Source: Treponema sp. (GTDB lineage: Bacteria > Spirochaetota > Spirochaetia > Treponematales > Breznakiellaceae). From it: DNA of 12,211 nt. Within the stretch, counting starts at the first letter, position 1. Every line of letters begins with the position of its first letter. The DNA lies in NCBI GenBank assembly GCA_031254795.1, contig JAIRTS010000121.1:1-12211 (forward strand), given 5' to 3'. Made by a program: the position numbers and the translations under genes. The notes under the pieces are model-generated. The model was not told the DNA's origin, made no database searches, and saw only the letters and a list, made by a program, of their open reading frames with translations. This document shows positions 1-7,456 of the stretch, piece by piece.

Positions 1-2
1 TG

Positions 3-209
3 TCAACGCCGAACTGGTTCTATGGAAATGAGATGAATACCACGCTTCATATTGGGTCAACGTCATGGCGTTACTATACCACAAAAAGCGCGGGATATCA
101 ACAGCAAATGAAAGAAAACCGTCTAAGCGGAAACGTCACAGGCGATGAAACGCGCCGCTACGCGCGTCGCGTGATTCCATTTGCGCAATTTTCCGCTTGT
201 ATCTTTTGA
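3..209 (+). CDS. possible 3' end of a gene entering from the left, product unknown
   Basis: One forward frame is open from the window edge to a TGA at 207-209, giving 68 residues. The other two forward frames close within about 40 bases. The peptide is rich in Tyr, Thr, Arg and Asn, with a WRYYTT stretch near its middle, and it ends VIPFAQFSACIF with a terminal Phe. A terminal aromatic residue is common in outer-membrane beta-barrel proteins, but the usual alternation before it is weak here. No start is visible because the gene would begin outside the window. An open stretch of this length can arise by chance, so this is a candidate only. If real, the gene ends just before the nifJ promoter and no hairpin terminator follows it. 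Confidence 0.35.
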   Translation, partial: STPNWFYGNEMNTTLHIGSTSWRYYTTKSAGYQQQMKENRLSGNVTGDETRRYARRVIPFAQFSACIF

Positions 210-225
210 AAACAATGTGTATAAT
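197..225 (+). promoter_or_regulatory. candidate promoter of nifJ
   Basis: A perfect -10 hexamer TATAAT lies at 220-225. A weak -35-like TTGTAT lies at 197-202, with a 17-base spacer. Transcription would begin near 232 and leave a leader of about 190 bases before the nifJ start at 420. I saw no better-matched pair closer to the gene. The -35 matches the consensus at only three positions, so the call rests mainly on the -10 and the spacing. Confidence 0.45.
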
Positions 226-235
226 AACAGAAGTC

Positions 236-260
236 TTTTCAAAACGCCAAATTTTGAAAA
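236..260 (+). repeat. AT-rich inverted repeat in the nifJ leader
   Basis: TTTTCAAAA at 236-244 and TTTTGAAAA at 252-260 are exact reverse complements separated by 7 bases (cgccaaa). More copies of this 9-base motif occur at 204-212, 315-323 and 376-384. The right arm extended to 252-262 also pairs over 11 bases with 313-323, so at least two foldings compete. The stem is almost all A-T and weak by itself. Confidence 0.5.
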
Positions 261-310
261 AGACCGCCTTATATTTTAGAGGAAAACCGGACGTTTGTTC
301 AGTCTTCCAA

Positions 311-388
311 AGCTTTTTCAAAACCGACTCCGAACTATGTTCGACCGAACTATGTTCGAACTGACATGGTTCGCTTTTTGAAAAAGCT
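311..388 (+). repeat. 13-bp perfect inverted repeat enclosing an array of CGAAC/GTTCG half-sites
   Basis: AGCTTTTTCAAAA at 311-323 is the exact reverse complement of TTTTGAAAAAGCT at 376-388. Inside the 52-base loop, CGAAC occurs at 331-335, 346-350 and 357-361, and GTTCG at 339-343, 354-358 and 369-373. This makes two identical 13-base units (CGAACTATGTTCG at 331-343 and 346-358) repeated every 15 bases, plus a third, wider pair at 357-373. The element ends 22 bases before the nifJ ribosome binding site. It could act as tandem operators in DNA or as a branched RNA structure in the leader. The spacing (GAAC, 3 bases, GTTC) differs from the Bacillus-type LexA box, which has four bases between the half-sites. 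Confidence 0.75.
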
Positions 389-410
389 CAACAACCAAAT
401 CTTTTTTATC

Positions 411-414
411 GAGG
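411..414 (+). promoter_or_regulatory. ribosome binding site of nifJ
   Basis: GAGG lies five bases before the ATG at 420. It decides the start: the in-frame ATG at 366 would add 18 residues, has no such site, and lies inside the inverted repeat at 311-388. Confidence 0.75.
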
Positions 415-419
415 AAAAC

Positions 420-3400
420 ATGTCCGAGAAAAACATGATCATGATCGACGGAAACACTGCGGCCGGGCAGGTAGCCCACGCGCTGAGTGAAGTAATCGCC
501 ATTTACCCGATTACCCCGTCAAGCCCTATGGGGGAAGTCGCCGATGAGCTTTCCGCCCAGGGACGGAAAAACCTGTGGGGAACCATTCCTCAGGTTGTCG
601 AAATGCAATCCGAGGCCGGAGCCGCCGGCGCGGTTCATGGCGCGTTGACGACCGGCGCTCTTTCTTCCACATTCACCGCTTCTCAGGGTCTGCTTCTGAT
701 GATCCCCAATATGTACAAGATCGCGGGCGAGCTGACATCAACCGTGTTCCATATCGCGGCGCGCGCAATCGCGGCCAGCTCGCTCTCGATTTTTGGCGAC
801 CATCAGGACGTGATGGCGTGCAGACAGACCGGCTGGGCTATGATAGCGTCAAACAGCGTGCAGGAAGTCATGGATCTGGCGACCATCGCCCATTCGTCAA
901 CGCTCCGCTCCCGTGTGCCGTTTCTTCACTTCTTTGATGGTTTCCGCACATCCCACGAATTGCAGAAAGTTGAGGAAGTGTCCTATGAAACCATGAGGGC
1001 GCTGATAAGCGACGAGCTTGCGCAGGAACACCGGAAACGCGGACTCACGCCCGAAAAACCCGTCATCCGTGGCACCGCGCAGAATCCCGACACCTATTTC
1101 CAGAGCAGAGAGGGCGTGAACAAGTACTACCTTGCGACGCCCGCGATTGTGCAGGCTGAAATGGACAAATTCGCCAAACTTACCGGCAGACAGTACCATT
1201 TGTTCGACTATTTCGGCGCGAAAGACGCGGAGAAGGTCATCATCATCATGGGTTCCGGCGCAGAAACCTGCGAGGAAACGGTTGAATACCTCGAATCCAC
1301 TGGCGAAAAAGTCGGCGTACTGAAGGTACGCCTCTACCGCCCCTTTGACGCGAAGCTCTTTGTAAAAGCCCTGCCCGCCACAGTACGGGCAATCGCGGTG
1401 CTTGACCGCACCAAGGAACCCGGTTCTCTTGGAGAGCCGCTGTACGAAGACGTGGTCACCGCCATCGAAGAGACGCTCGGCGCGGGCGAGACGCCCTTCA
1501 AAGCCCAGCCCCTCATTCTCGGCGGACGCTATGGCTTGGGTTCAAAGGAATTCACGCCCGCTCACGTAAAAGCCGTTTTTGACAACCTTTCCGGCAAAAA
1601 AATAAGCAACTTTGTGATCGGCATCGAAGACGACGTACTGGGCAAGAGCCTGTCTTACGACGAGCATTTTGTACTTGCCGAAGAAGGCATGAGCGAGGCC
1701 ATGTTCTACGGTCTCGGTTCGGACGGAACGGTCGGCGCGAACAAGAACTCCATCAAGATCATCGGAGACGCGAAACCGGAGCTTTCGGCCCAGGCGTATT
1801 TCTCGTATGACTCAAAAAAATCGGGCGGCTTTACGGTGTCCCACCTCAGATTCGGCAAAAAAGCCATCCGCAGACCCTACCTCATCACCAAAGCCGACTT
1901 CCTCGCGTGTCATAAATTCTCTTATATGGAGACCTACGATATGCTCGCCTATGCGAAAGACGGCGGCGTCTTCCTCCTCAACAGCCCGTTCAACGCGGCG
2001 GAGGTGTGGAAAGAAATTCCGGTCGAAGCGCAAAAACGAATTATTGACAAGAAACTCAAGTTTTATGTGATTGACGCGGCGAACATAGCGCTCAAAGCTG
2101 GCATGGGAAACCGCATCAACACGGTCATGCAGGCGGCCTACTTCAAGATTTCAGGCGTGCTCGAGGAAAACCAAGCCGTTGAATATATGAAGAAATTCAT
2201 CAAAAAATCCTACGGCAAAAAAGGCGATGATGTTGTCCAGAAGAACTACGCTACGGTCGACATGGCGCTTGACGCGGTGGAAAAAGTGAATTACCCCTCG
2301 TCCATTCAAGGCGATGTCCATATCAAGAAACCGTTCGCCACGGCGAAAGATTCGTGGATTCAGGAAACGCTCGGCGCCATGTCCATTCAGGAAGGCGACA
2401 AGCTGCCCGTGTCAAAACTTCCGGAAGACGGAACCTTCCCCACAGCCACGACTCAGTATGAAAAACGCGGCGTCGCGGAGCGCGTGCCGGAATGGCATCC
2501 TGAAAACTGCATCCAGTGCGGCAAATGCTCGTTTGTGTGTTCCCACGCATGCATCCGCATGAAGCGCGTCACGAACGATCTGGCGGCGAAAGCGCCTGCG
2601 GGCTTCAAAACCGCTGAGATTAAACCAAAGGCGGACGCGAATGAAAAGGTCGCCCTGATGATTTCTGCGGAAGACTGCATGGACTGCGGACTCTGCATCA
2701 ACGCGTGTCCGGTCAACGCCAAAGCGACGGATCCCGCAAAGAAGGCGCTGGCGTTCAAACCCTACGCTGACGATCCCGCGTATCACGCGGAACAGGTCGC
2801 GGCGTGGGACTATTTCCTCAGTCTCCCTGAAACCGATCCCGCGACATTGAACCTCGGAACCTTTAAGGGGCTTGCGTTCAAACGCCCGCTCTTTGAATTC
2901 TCCGGCGCGTGCGGCGGTTGCGGTGAAACACCCTATGTGAAACTCCTTTCCCAGCTTTTCGGCGACCGCGCGATCATCGCCAACGCCACGGGTTGTTCTT
3001 CGATTTACGGCGGAAATTTGCCTACCACGCCCTACGCCCAACGCATTGACGGACGCGGCCCCGCATGGTCAAACAGCCTGTTTGAGGACGCGGCCGAATT
3101 CGGCTACGGTATGCGGCTCACCAGCGACAAACTTGCGGAGCATGTCCGCGAAGTCGCGGTACAAGCCAAAGCAGAAGGCATTGAACCCGATGTCATCGAC
3201 AGATTGCTCGCCAACACGCAAAAAGACGACGCGGAAATTGAGACCCAGCGCAAGGATGTGGATGCCCTCAAAGCGGCTCTCACGGGCAATTCAAGCGAAA
3301 CGGCGAAGAACCTCCTCTCGCTTGTGGATCACTTCCTCAAACGTTCCGTGTGGATTCTCGGCGGCGACGGCTGGGCGTACGATATCGGCTTCGGCGGTCT

Positions 3401-3989
3401 CGATCACGTCATCGCGTCGGGACGCAACGTAAACATCCTGTGCATGGACACCGAGGTGTACTCCAACACCGGCGGCCAGATGAGCAAGGCGACGCCGATT
3501 GGCGCCATCGCCAAGTTCGCCGCGGCCGGCAAGGAAATAACCAAAAAGGATCTGGGCGCCATCGCCATGAGTTATGGTTATGTGTACGTCGCCAAGATCG
3601 CGCTGGGCGCGAATGAGGCGCAAACGATTAAGGCATTCCGGGAAGCGGAAGCCTATGACGGACCGTCAATCATCATCGCGTACTCCCACTGCATCAACCA
3701 CGGCATTGACATGTCCAGGGGGCTTGACCAGCAGAAAGGGGCGGTGACATCGGGCTTGTGGCCACTCTATCGCTACGATCCGAGGCTTAAAGATCTAGGC
3801 AAGAACCCGTTCCAGCTTGACTCCAAGGACCCGACCACTTCCATCGAAGATTTTATGTACAAGGAAGTGCGCTTCAAGAGTCTGAAAGCCGCGTCCCCAG
3901 ATCGCGCGGACGCCCTTCTTGCGAAAGCGAAGAAGAACGCCGAGCGCGCGCTGAAAGAATACAAGTATTTGGCGGAACGGCCGTTCTAA
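420..3989 (+). CDS. nifJ: pyruvate:ferredoxin (flavodoxin) oxidoreductase, single-chain homodimeric type
   Basis: This cytoplasmic enzyme oxidises pyruvate with CoA to acetyl-CoA and CO2 and reduces ferredoxin or flavodoxin, a central step of anaerobic fermentation. The product is 1189 residues, the usual length for the fused single-chain form. YPITPSSP near residues 29-36 marks the N-terminal pyrimidine-binding domain. Two 4Fe-4S motifs follow: C697, C700, C703, C711 region with C707, and C753, C756, C759, C763. The proximal cluster ligands are C831, C834, C859 and C1091; their spacing closely matches the Desulfovibrio africanus enzyme. The thiamine diphosphate site has GDGW at 982-985 and NTGGQ from N1016. 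All key residues are present. I start at 420 because GAGG precedes it. The gene stands alone between its own promoter region and terminator. The structured leader suggests control after initiation or by an operator-binding protein. Confidence 0.97.
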   Translation: MSEKNMIMIDGNTAAGQVAHALSEVIAIYPITPSSPMGEVADELSAQGRKNLWGTIPQVVEMQSEAGAAGAVHGALTTGALSSTFTASQGLLLMIPNMYKIAGELTSTVFHIAARAIAASSLSIFGDHQDVMACRQTGWAMIASNSVQEVMDLATIAHSSTLRSRVPFLHFFDGFRTSHELQKVEEVSYETMRALISDELAQEHRKRGLTPEKPVIRGTAQNPDTYFQSREGVNKYYLATPAIVQAEMDKFAKLTGRQYHLFDYFGAKDAEKVIIIMGSGAETCEETVEYLESTGEKVGVLKVRLYRPFDAKLFVKALPATVRAIAVLDRTKEPGSLGEPLYEDVVTAIEETLGAGETPFKAQPLILGGRYGLGSKEFTPAHVKAVFDNLSGKKISNFVIGIEDDVLGKSLSYDEHFVLAEEGMSEAMFYGLGSDGTVGANKNSIKIIGDAKPELSAQAYFSYDSKKSGGFTVSHLRFGKKAIRRPYLITKADFLACHKFSYMETYDMLAYAKDGGVFLLNSPFNAAEVWKEIPVEAQKRIIDKKLKFYVIDAANIALKAGMGNRINTVMQAAYFKISGVLEENQAVEYMKKFIKKSYGKKGDDVVQKNYATVDMALDAVEKVNYPSSIQGDVHIKKPFATAKDSWIQETLGAMSIQEGDKLPVSKLPEDGTFPTATTQYEKRGVAERVPEWHPENCIQCGKCSFVCSHACIRMKRVTNDLAAKAPAGFKTAEIKPKADANEKVALMISAEDCMDCGLCINACPVNAKATDPAKKALAFKPYADDPAYHAEQVAAWDYFLSLPETDPATLNLGTFKGLAFKRPLFEFSGACGGCGETPYVKLLSQLFGDRAIIANATGCSSIYGGNLPTTPYAQRIDGRGPAWSNSLFEDAAEFGYGMRLTSDKLAEHVREVAVQAKAEGIEPDVIDRLLANTQKDDAEIETQRKDVDALKAALTGNSSETAKNLLSLVDHFLKRSVWILGGDGWAYDIGFGGLDHVIASGRNVNILCMDTEVYSNTGGQMSKATPIGAIAKFAAAGKEITKKDLGAIAMSYGYVYVAKIALGANEAQTIKAFREAEAYDGPSIIIAYSHCINHGIDMSRGLDQQKGAVTSGLWPLYRYDPRLKDLGKNPFQLDSKDPTTSIEDFMYKEVRFKSLKAASPDRADALLAKAKKNAERALKEYKYLAERPF

Positions 3990-4020
3990 TAGCTTAGCGT
4001 TAGAAAAGAATTGCGCGACC

Positions 4021-4060
4021 AACGGGGAGCTAGCGACAAGGCTCCCCGTTTTTATTTTTT
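4021..4060 (+). terminator. intrinsic terminator of nifJ
   Basis: AACGGGGAGC at 4021-4030 pairs perfectly over 10 bases with GCTCCCCGTT at 4041-4050 across a 10-base loop. A T-rich run continues to 4060. It lies 32 bases after the nifJ stop. There is no A-run on its left side, so it should not work well for the minus-strand gene ending at 4203. The rest of 4061-4202 holds nothing I can recognise. Confidence 0.92.
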
Positions 4061-4202
4061 AAAAAGAGGTTAAAACAGGGCAACCTTCATGCGATCTCCA
4101 CGCGAAAGTTCGCTCCCTTCGTGCCAAAACGGGGCGCTTATTCATGGAAAAATTTCGAAAACCAAAGGAGGGCGCGTCCAGTTCGTGTTGTTTGTATTTA
4201 TT

Positions 4203-6101
4203 CTACCAGAAAATCCTGATGTGTTCTGTTTGCGACCGGTGCTTCATTTTCACCAGCAAAGTCTGTTCGGAAGCCGAATACACCCATCCCGATGAATCGT
4301 ACCGTTCAAAATCGGCGGCGGTTCGGTAAATTTGATTGTAAAGTTGCAACCGGTTTATTGAAGGTGGAATGTTGCGGATAAGCATATAATGGGTCTCGTC
4401 GGCAGGAAAGTCAACCTCTATGTCCAAACTCGATCCGGCTGCGCCCAAGACGCCGGCAAAACTTGCGGAAACCCGCGTAGCCACCGTCCACGCCCAAACA
4501 GACGGGGCGCTCGCCCCATTAATAACACCGACAGCGCGGGCGTAGTTTTCTCCTATGCCCAATTCGCGGTACAGATAGGCGGAATGGATGGTTGCGGACG
4601 CTTCCACGGAGGCGGGACGCTCAGCCATAATGTCGGACACCAAAAGTTCTCTTGGCGCAAGCCCCTCGTTATTGGTCATTGAAAGAACGGACAGTATGAT
4701 GGAACGAGCGGCGGCGGCCCAGTCGTCGTCGCCGGCGTTTTCCGCGTAAAGCAATAAGGCTTTGCCCATGCGCAGATTGAAAAGCATGTCCGCGGAACCG
4801 TTGTTGAATACAAACACCTTGTCACCCTGACTGTTTTTTCGTATGCCTGCGGAAACAAGCGAATACACTCTGTCATTGAATCGCGCGAAGGGATTTTCCG
4901 CGGCAGGGCGGTACGTTTTCCAACCCATGTAATTTTCCAGAACGCCCGGTATGCAATCAGGAGTGATTGCCGAAGGATCAAGGGAACGCGCCCACGCGGC
5001 GGCGGCGTCAACAACGGCGTTGGCGCCCCGCAGGGAAAGATATTCAATGGCATGGGACTCTTTGAAGAAGTCAAGCGATTGACTGTCGATTTCCTGGGAC
5101 AGACGGGAGTTGGCGTCCCGTTCAAACGCGATAAGAGAGCGGAGCGCCTGATCCAAACGCCCGAAATACGGCGATGAAGCGTACGTTTTTTGCCCCGGAT
5201 TTTGCGAGGCGTTTATAGCGCTATTTACAAAACTGGCGGGCGCCGCTCTAAGAGCCTGGCTGTACGCATCACGGGGGATGGATTCGCTGATATACGCCAT
5301 AATCTGAACTTCATCGGATGACGCGGACGGCGGCGCACTATACACGCGGGCGCGCCACTGTTCGATTGCATTGTTATACTCCGCCTCGCTAGACGCCTGC
5401 GCGATGACAAAATCCGTGACACTGAACGATTGATCTTCACTGTCTTCAGGCGACGCCTCTTCTTTGCCGTCAGGCGGCGCGTCAACGACTTGATACGCTA
5501 TAAACGGATCGTTGTTCGTCAATGCCAGTATCTGTTTGTCCGGATCCATCAACGTTTTGCTGAAACCGTACCTCATCCCATTATAAGTAATAAAAAAACG
5601 TCCACCCTCAGTCTGCTGAATGCGGGATGTCGCAAGCAGTCTGTAGGGAAGTTCGAGACATTCGGCGCCTCCAGCAAAAACTACGCTGATGGCAAGCTCC
5701 CGCCTTCCGGCGTTTTCCTGTACGGCAAATGTCAAACTCGTCCCTCCAGTGAAACGGAAAACTACGCGATCATCCAAAAACGCCGCGTATTCGGGCAACC
5801 CGGTTTCACGCCTGCCATCTGCGTACACAAGCGAGAATTTGTTTTCTTCGGTCAACCGGTATTCCATGCCATTAAAAGAAACCACCGCCCTTCCCGTAAT
5901 AGACTGCCAATCAAAACTCAAAGGCGTCATTCTGGATGCGCCCGCCTCTCTCTCTTTGTACTGAGCGCTTACTGTGAGTCCGTCAATTCGTTTGGTAAAA
6001 TTCCCATACTTTGTAAACTGAACCAAAACTAAAACAAAAAAAATGATGATATATCCAGCAGAAAATCCCGCCACCTGCGGAACGATTGACTTTTTTATCA
6101 C
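4203..6101 (-). CDS. membrane-anchored extracytoplasmic protein of unknown function
   Basis: I do not recognise this family. The 632-residue product begins with a short Lys-containing cytoplasmic stub and one hydrophobic helix at about residues 10-29 (GFSAGYIIIFFVLVLVQF), then a long hydrophilic region. It is probably anchored in the inner membrane with the bulk in the periplasm. The first third after the anchor looks beta-rich, with repeated short aromatic strands. The middle and C-terminal parts are Ala-rich and probably helical, then return to strands before the C-terminal HIRIFW. I chose the GTG at 6101-6099 because GAAGGG lies 7 bases before it and the anchor follows at once. The frame stays open upstream to 6335, but that part covers a hairpin and promoter-like DNA and looks non-coding. 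The gene appears to be transcribed alone. Confidence 0.85.
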   Translation of the reverse strand: MIKKSIVPQVAGFSAGYIIIFFVLVLVQFTKYGNFTKRIDGLTVSAQYKEREAGASRMTPLSFDWQSITGRAVVSFNGMEYRLTEENKFSLVYADGRRETGLPEYAAFLDDRVVFRFTGGTSLTFAVQENAGRRELAISVVFAGGAECLELPYRLLATSRIQQTEGGRFFITYNGMRYGFSKTLMDPDKQILALTNNDPFIAYQVVDAPPDGKEEASPEDSEDQSFSVTDFVIAQASSEAEYNNAIEQWRARVYSAPPSASSDEVQIMAYISESIPRDAYSQALRAAPASFVNSAINASQNPGQKTYASSPYFGRLDQALRSLIAFERDANSRLSQEIDSQSLDFFKESHAIEYLSLRGANAVVDAAAAWARSLDPSAITPDCIPGVLENYMGWKTYRPAAENPFARFNDRVYSLVSAGIRKNSQGDKVFVFNNGSADMLFNLRMGKALLLYAENAGDDDWAAAARSIILSVLSMTNNEGLAPRELLVSDIMAERPASVEASATIHSAYLYRELGIGENYARAVGVINGASAPSVWAWTVATRVSASFAGVLGAAGSSLDIEVDFPADETHYMLIRNIPPSINRLQLYNQIYRTAADFERYDSSGWVYSASEQTLLVKMKHRSQTEHIRIFW

Positions 6102-6139
6102 AATGAAACCCTTCTTTATTCGCAGTGGGGTTTGGTCCC

Positions 6140-6172
6140 CCGCCGCAAACTTGTTCGCGCCGCTTGCGGCGG
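6140..6172 (-). repeat. inverted repeat in the probable leader of the membrane-protein gene
   Basis: CCGCCGCAA at 6140-6148 and TTGCGGCGG at 6164-6172 are exact reverse complements across a 15-base loop. The element ends 39 bases before the GTG start at 6101, so it would lie in the transcript leader if the promoter is at about 6216-6221. It is not followed by a T-run, so it is not an intrinsic terminator. Confidence 0.5.
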
Positions 6173-6271
6173 TTGGAATCAGTAACACTGACAAAAAATG
6201 GCAACGACCCCACAAATAATAATTTACTGAGCCTGTTCCAAAACGAACCGCGCAAGCAATGCAACGCCTAC

Positions 6272-6301
6272 AAGACGCCCCGTCGAGCGGCGGGGCGTCT
6301 T
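6272..6301. repeat. strong GC-rich hairpin between rsgA and the membrane-protein gene
   Basis: AAGACGCCCCG at 6272-6282 pairs perfectly over 11 bases with CGGGGCGTCTT at 6291-6301, loop of 8. The next bases are TGGC on the plus strand and GTAGG on the minus strand, so neither direction has a good U-tract. It may still end or slow transcripts coming out of rsgA, stabilise their 3' ends, or be a dispersed repeat. Confidence 0.6.
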
Positions 6302-6505
6302 TGGCAATGGCTTTACGGCTCCTTATGGCGTTCACCTCGGCGGCGCCGGCAAAAGCGGCATGACCACGCGGTTAAAAAACTTCTTTACAAAATCTCCACA
6401 ACACCACCCCATTTGCAAGGCGCGTCGTCCTTATTGCAATGAGATTCGTGTCGCAATATATTAGGTATCTTAACATATAATTTTAAAAAAAGCAATGCGG
6501 CGCCT

Positions 6506-7456
6506 CTAAATTTCATCCCTTATATGGAGGAAGCTCGTGTACCGATCCTCGTGAATGAGGCCTTGTCTAACCGCTTCGATGATCCTGCATCCGGGTTCGC
6601 GCTGGTGGGCGCAGGAGAGGCCAAAGGCGCATGTTCCCGCAAATGGCGCAAACTCCTTCATATACAACACAATATCTTTGGCGGCGACGCCATCCGGCGC
6701 AAAACGCCTCACTCCGGGCGTATCAATGATGAATGTTTTTTGTCCATCGCTATTCATATCCGCCAAAGCGGGGACTTCCATAAGACTTGCCATAGTGGTT
6801 GTATGGTTTCCCCTGTCGTATTTTTCGTTGATGCGGCCTATCCTGATGTCCACGCCTGGAACAAGCATATTGATAAGGCTTGATTTTCCCACCCCAGACT
6901 GCCCGGCAAGCACGGAGCATTTTCCTCGTATCAGATCGCGGAGTGCGTCCATACCCGCTCCGGTTAGAGATGAAACATGCAGGATATGGTACCCGATGCG
7001 AACGAAATCACGCAACCGCTCCATAACCGCTTCGTTATAAGGCAGATCGCACTTGTTGCACACGATGACCGGCGTAATTCCGGCGTATTCAGCCTGCACA
7101 AGCAATCGGTCTATAAACCGGGGACGAAAGGGAGGGGACGACGGCGTTGTAAGACACAGCGCAAGGTCTACGTTTGCGGCTAATATCTGTGATGAGGCCG
7201 AACGGTTCTGGCCACGCCCTTTTTGGTTTGTACGGGTAAAGGCGTTTCGCCGTTTTTCAAGGCTTATGATAAAACCCTGCTCCTTATGAGCGACGTCCCG
7301 CTCAAAAACAACTCTGTCACCAGGCGCAAGCGGGTTGTAATACGTTTCCACGCCTTTGAGTATTTTTCCCTTGATACGGCACTCTACGGCGCCGTCTTCT
7401 CCATCCGCCTGTACGAAGAAGACATTTTTGGATCCCCGCAACACAAGTCCGGTCAT
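6506..7456 (-). CDS. rsgA: ribosome small-subunit maturation GTPase RsgA
   Basis: RsgA is a circularly permuted GTPase that binds the 30S subunit and helps its late assembly. The 316-residue product has the expected order of parts: an N-terminal OB-fold region (about 1-70), then G4 NKCD (134-137), G5 SSL (162-164), G1 GQSGVGKS (185-192), G2 GNHTTT (216-221) and G3 DTPG (245-248). A C-terminal zinc site follows, with C276, C282, H284 and C290. The G4-G5-G1-G2-G3 order is diagnostic of the family, and the length is typical. The ATG overlaps the murI stop as ATGA, with GAGAAGG shortly upstream, so translation is probably coupled to murI. All signature residues are present, so it should be active. 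Confidence 0.96.
   Translation of the reverse strand: MTGLVLRGSKNVFFVQADGEDGAVECRIKGKILKGVETYYNPLAPGDRVVFERDVAHKEQGFIISLEKRRNAFTRTNQKGRGQNRSASSQILAANVDLALCLTTPSSPPFRPRFIDRLLVQAEYAGITPVIVCNKCDLPYNEAVMERLRDFVRIGYHILHVSSLTGAGMDALRDLIRGKCSVLAGQSGVGKSSLINMLVPGVDIRIGRINEKYDRGNHTTTMASLMEVPALADMNSDGQKTFIIDTPGVRRFAPDGVAAKDIVLYMKEFAPFAGTCAFGLSCAHQREPGCRIIEAVRQGLIHEDRYTSFLHIRDEI

Larger units (their letters stand above)
6102..6505. other. 404-bp intergenic region with two hairpins and AT-rich promoter-like stretches
   Basis: This gap lies between the rsgA stop and the start of the unknown membrane protein, both on the minus strand. GAAGGG (minus strand, 6114-6109) is the ribosome binding site of the membrane protein gene. 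A 9-bp inverted repeat sits at 6140-6172 and an 11-bp one at 6272-6301. The AT-rich stretch at 6213-6226 contains a minus-strand TATTAT at 6221-6216 that could be a -10, but no well-spaced -35 accompanies it. Another AT-rich block at 6455-6491 carries seven minus-strand T residues just after rsgA, without a convincing stem. I see no tRNA or small gene here. Confidence 0.6.

Noticed and set aside
136..321. Minus-strand 61-residue open frame upstream of nifJ
   Set aside because: It has no ribosome binding site or recognisable motif, is mostly AT-rich lysine/phenylalanine codons, and overlaps the promoter and leader repeats.
331..358. LexA (SOS) boxes upstream of nifJ
   Set aside because: The half-sites resemble the Gram-positive LexA box but the spacer is three bases, not four, and nifJ is not an SOS gene.
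366..419. Upstream ATG that would lengthen NifJ by 18 residues
   Set aside because: It lies inside the 311-388 inverted repeat, has no ribosome binding site, and the family N-terminus fits the ATG at 420 preceded by GAGG.
2412..3041. 209-residue minus-strand open frame inside nifJ
   Set aside because: It is Arg-rich and antisense to the iron-sulfur region of a clearly intact gene; it follows from the GC-rich codon pattern of nifJ.
6102..6335. In-frame extension of the membrane-protein gene to a GTG at 6335
   Set aside because: The 78 added residues do not resemble an export signal, would precede the natural membrane anchor, and cover the hairpins and AT-rich promoter-like DNA; GTG 6101 has a good GAAGGG site.
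6125..6442. 105-residue plus-strand open frame in the gap after rsgA
   Set aside because: It is Arg/Pro-rich, lacks a ribosome binding site and motif, and reads straight through both hairpins.
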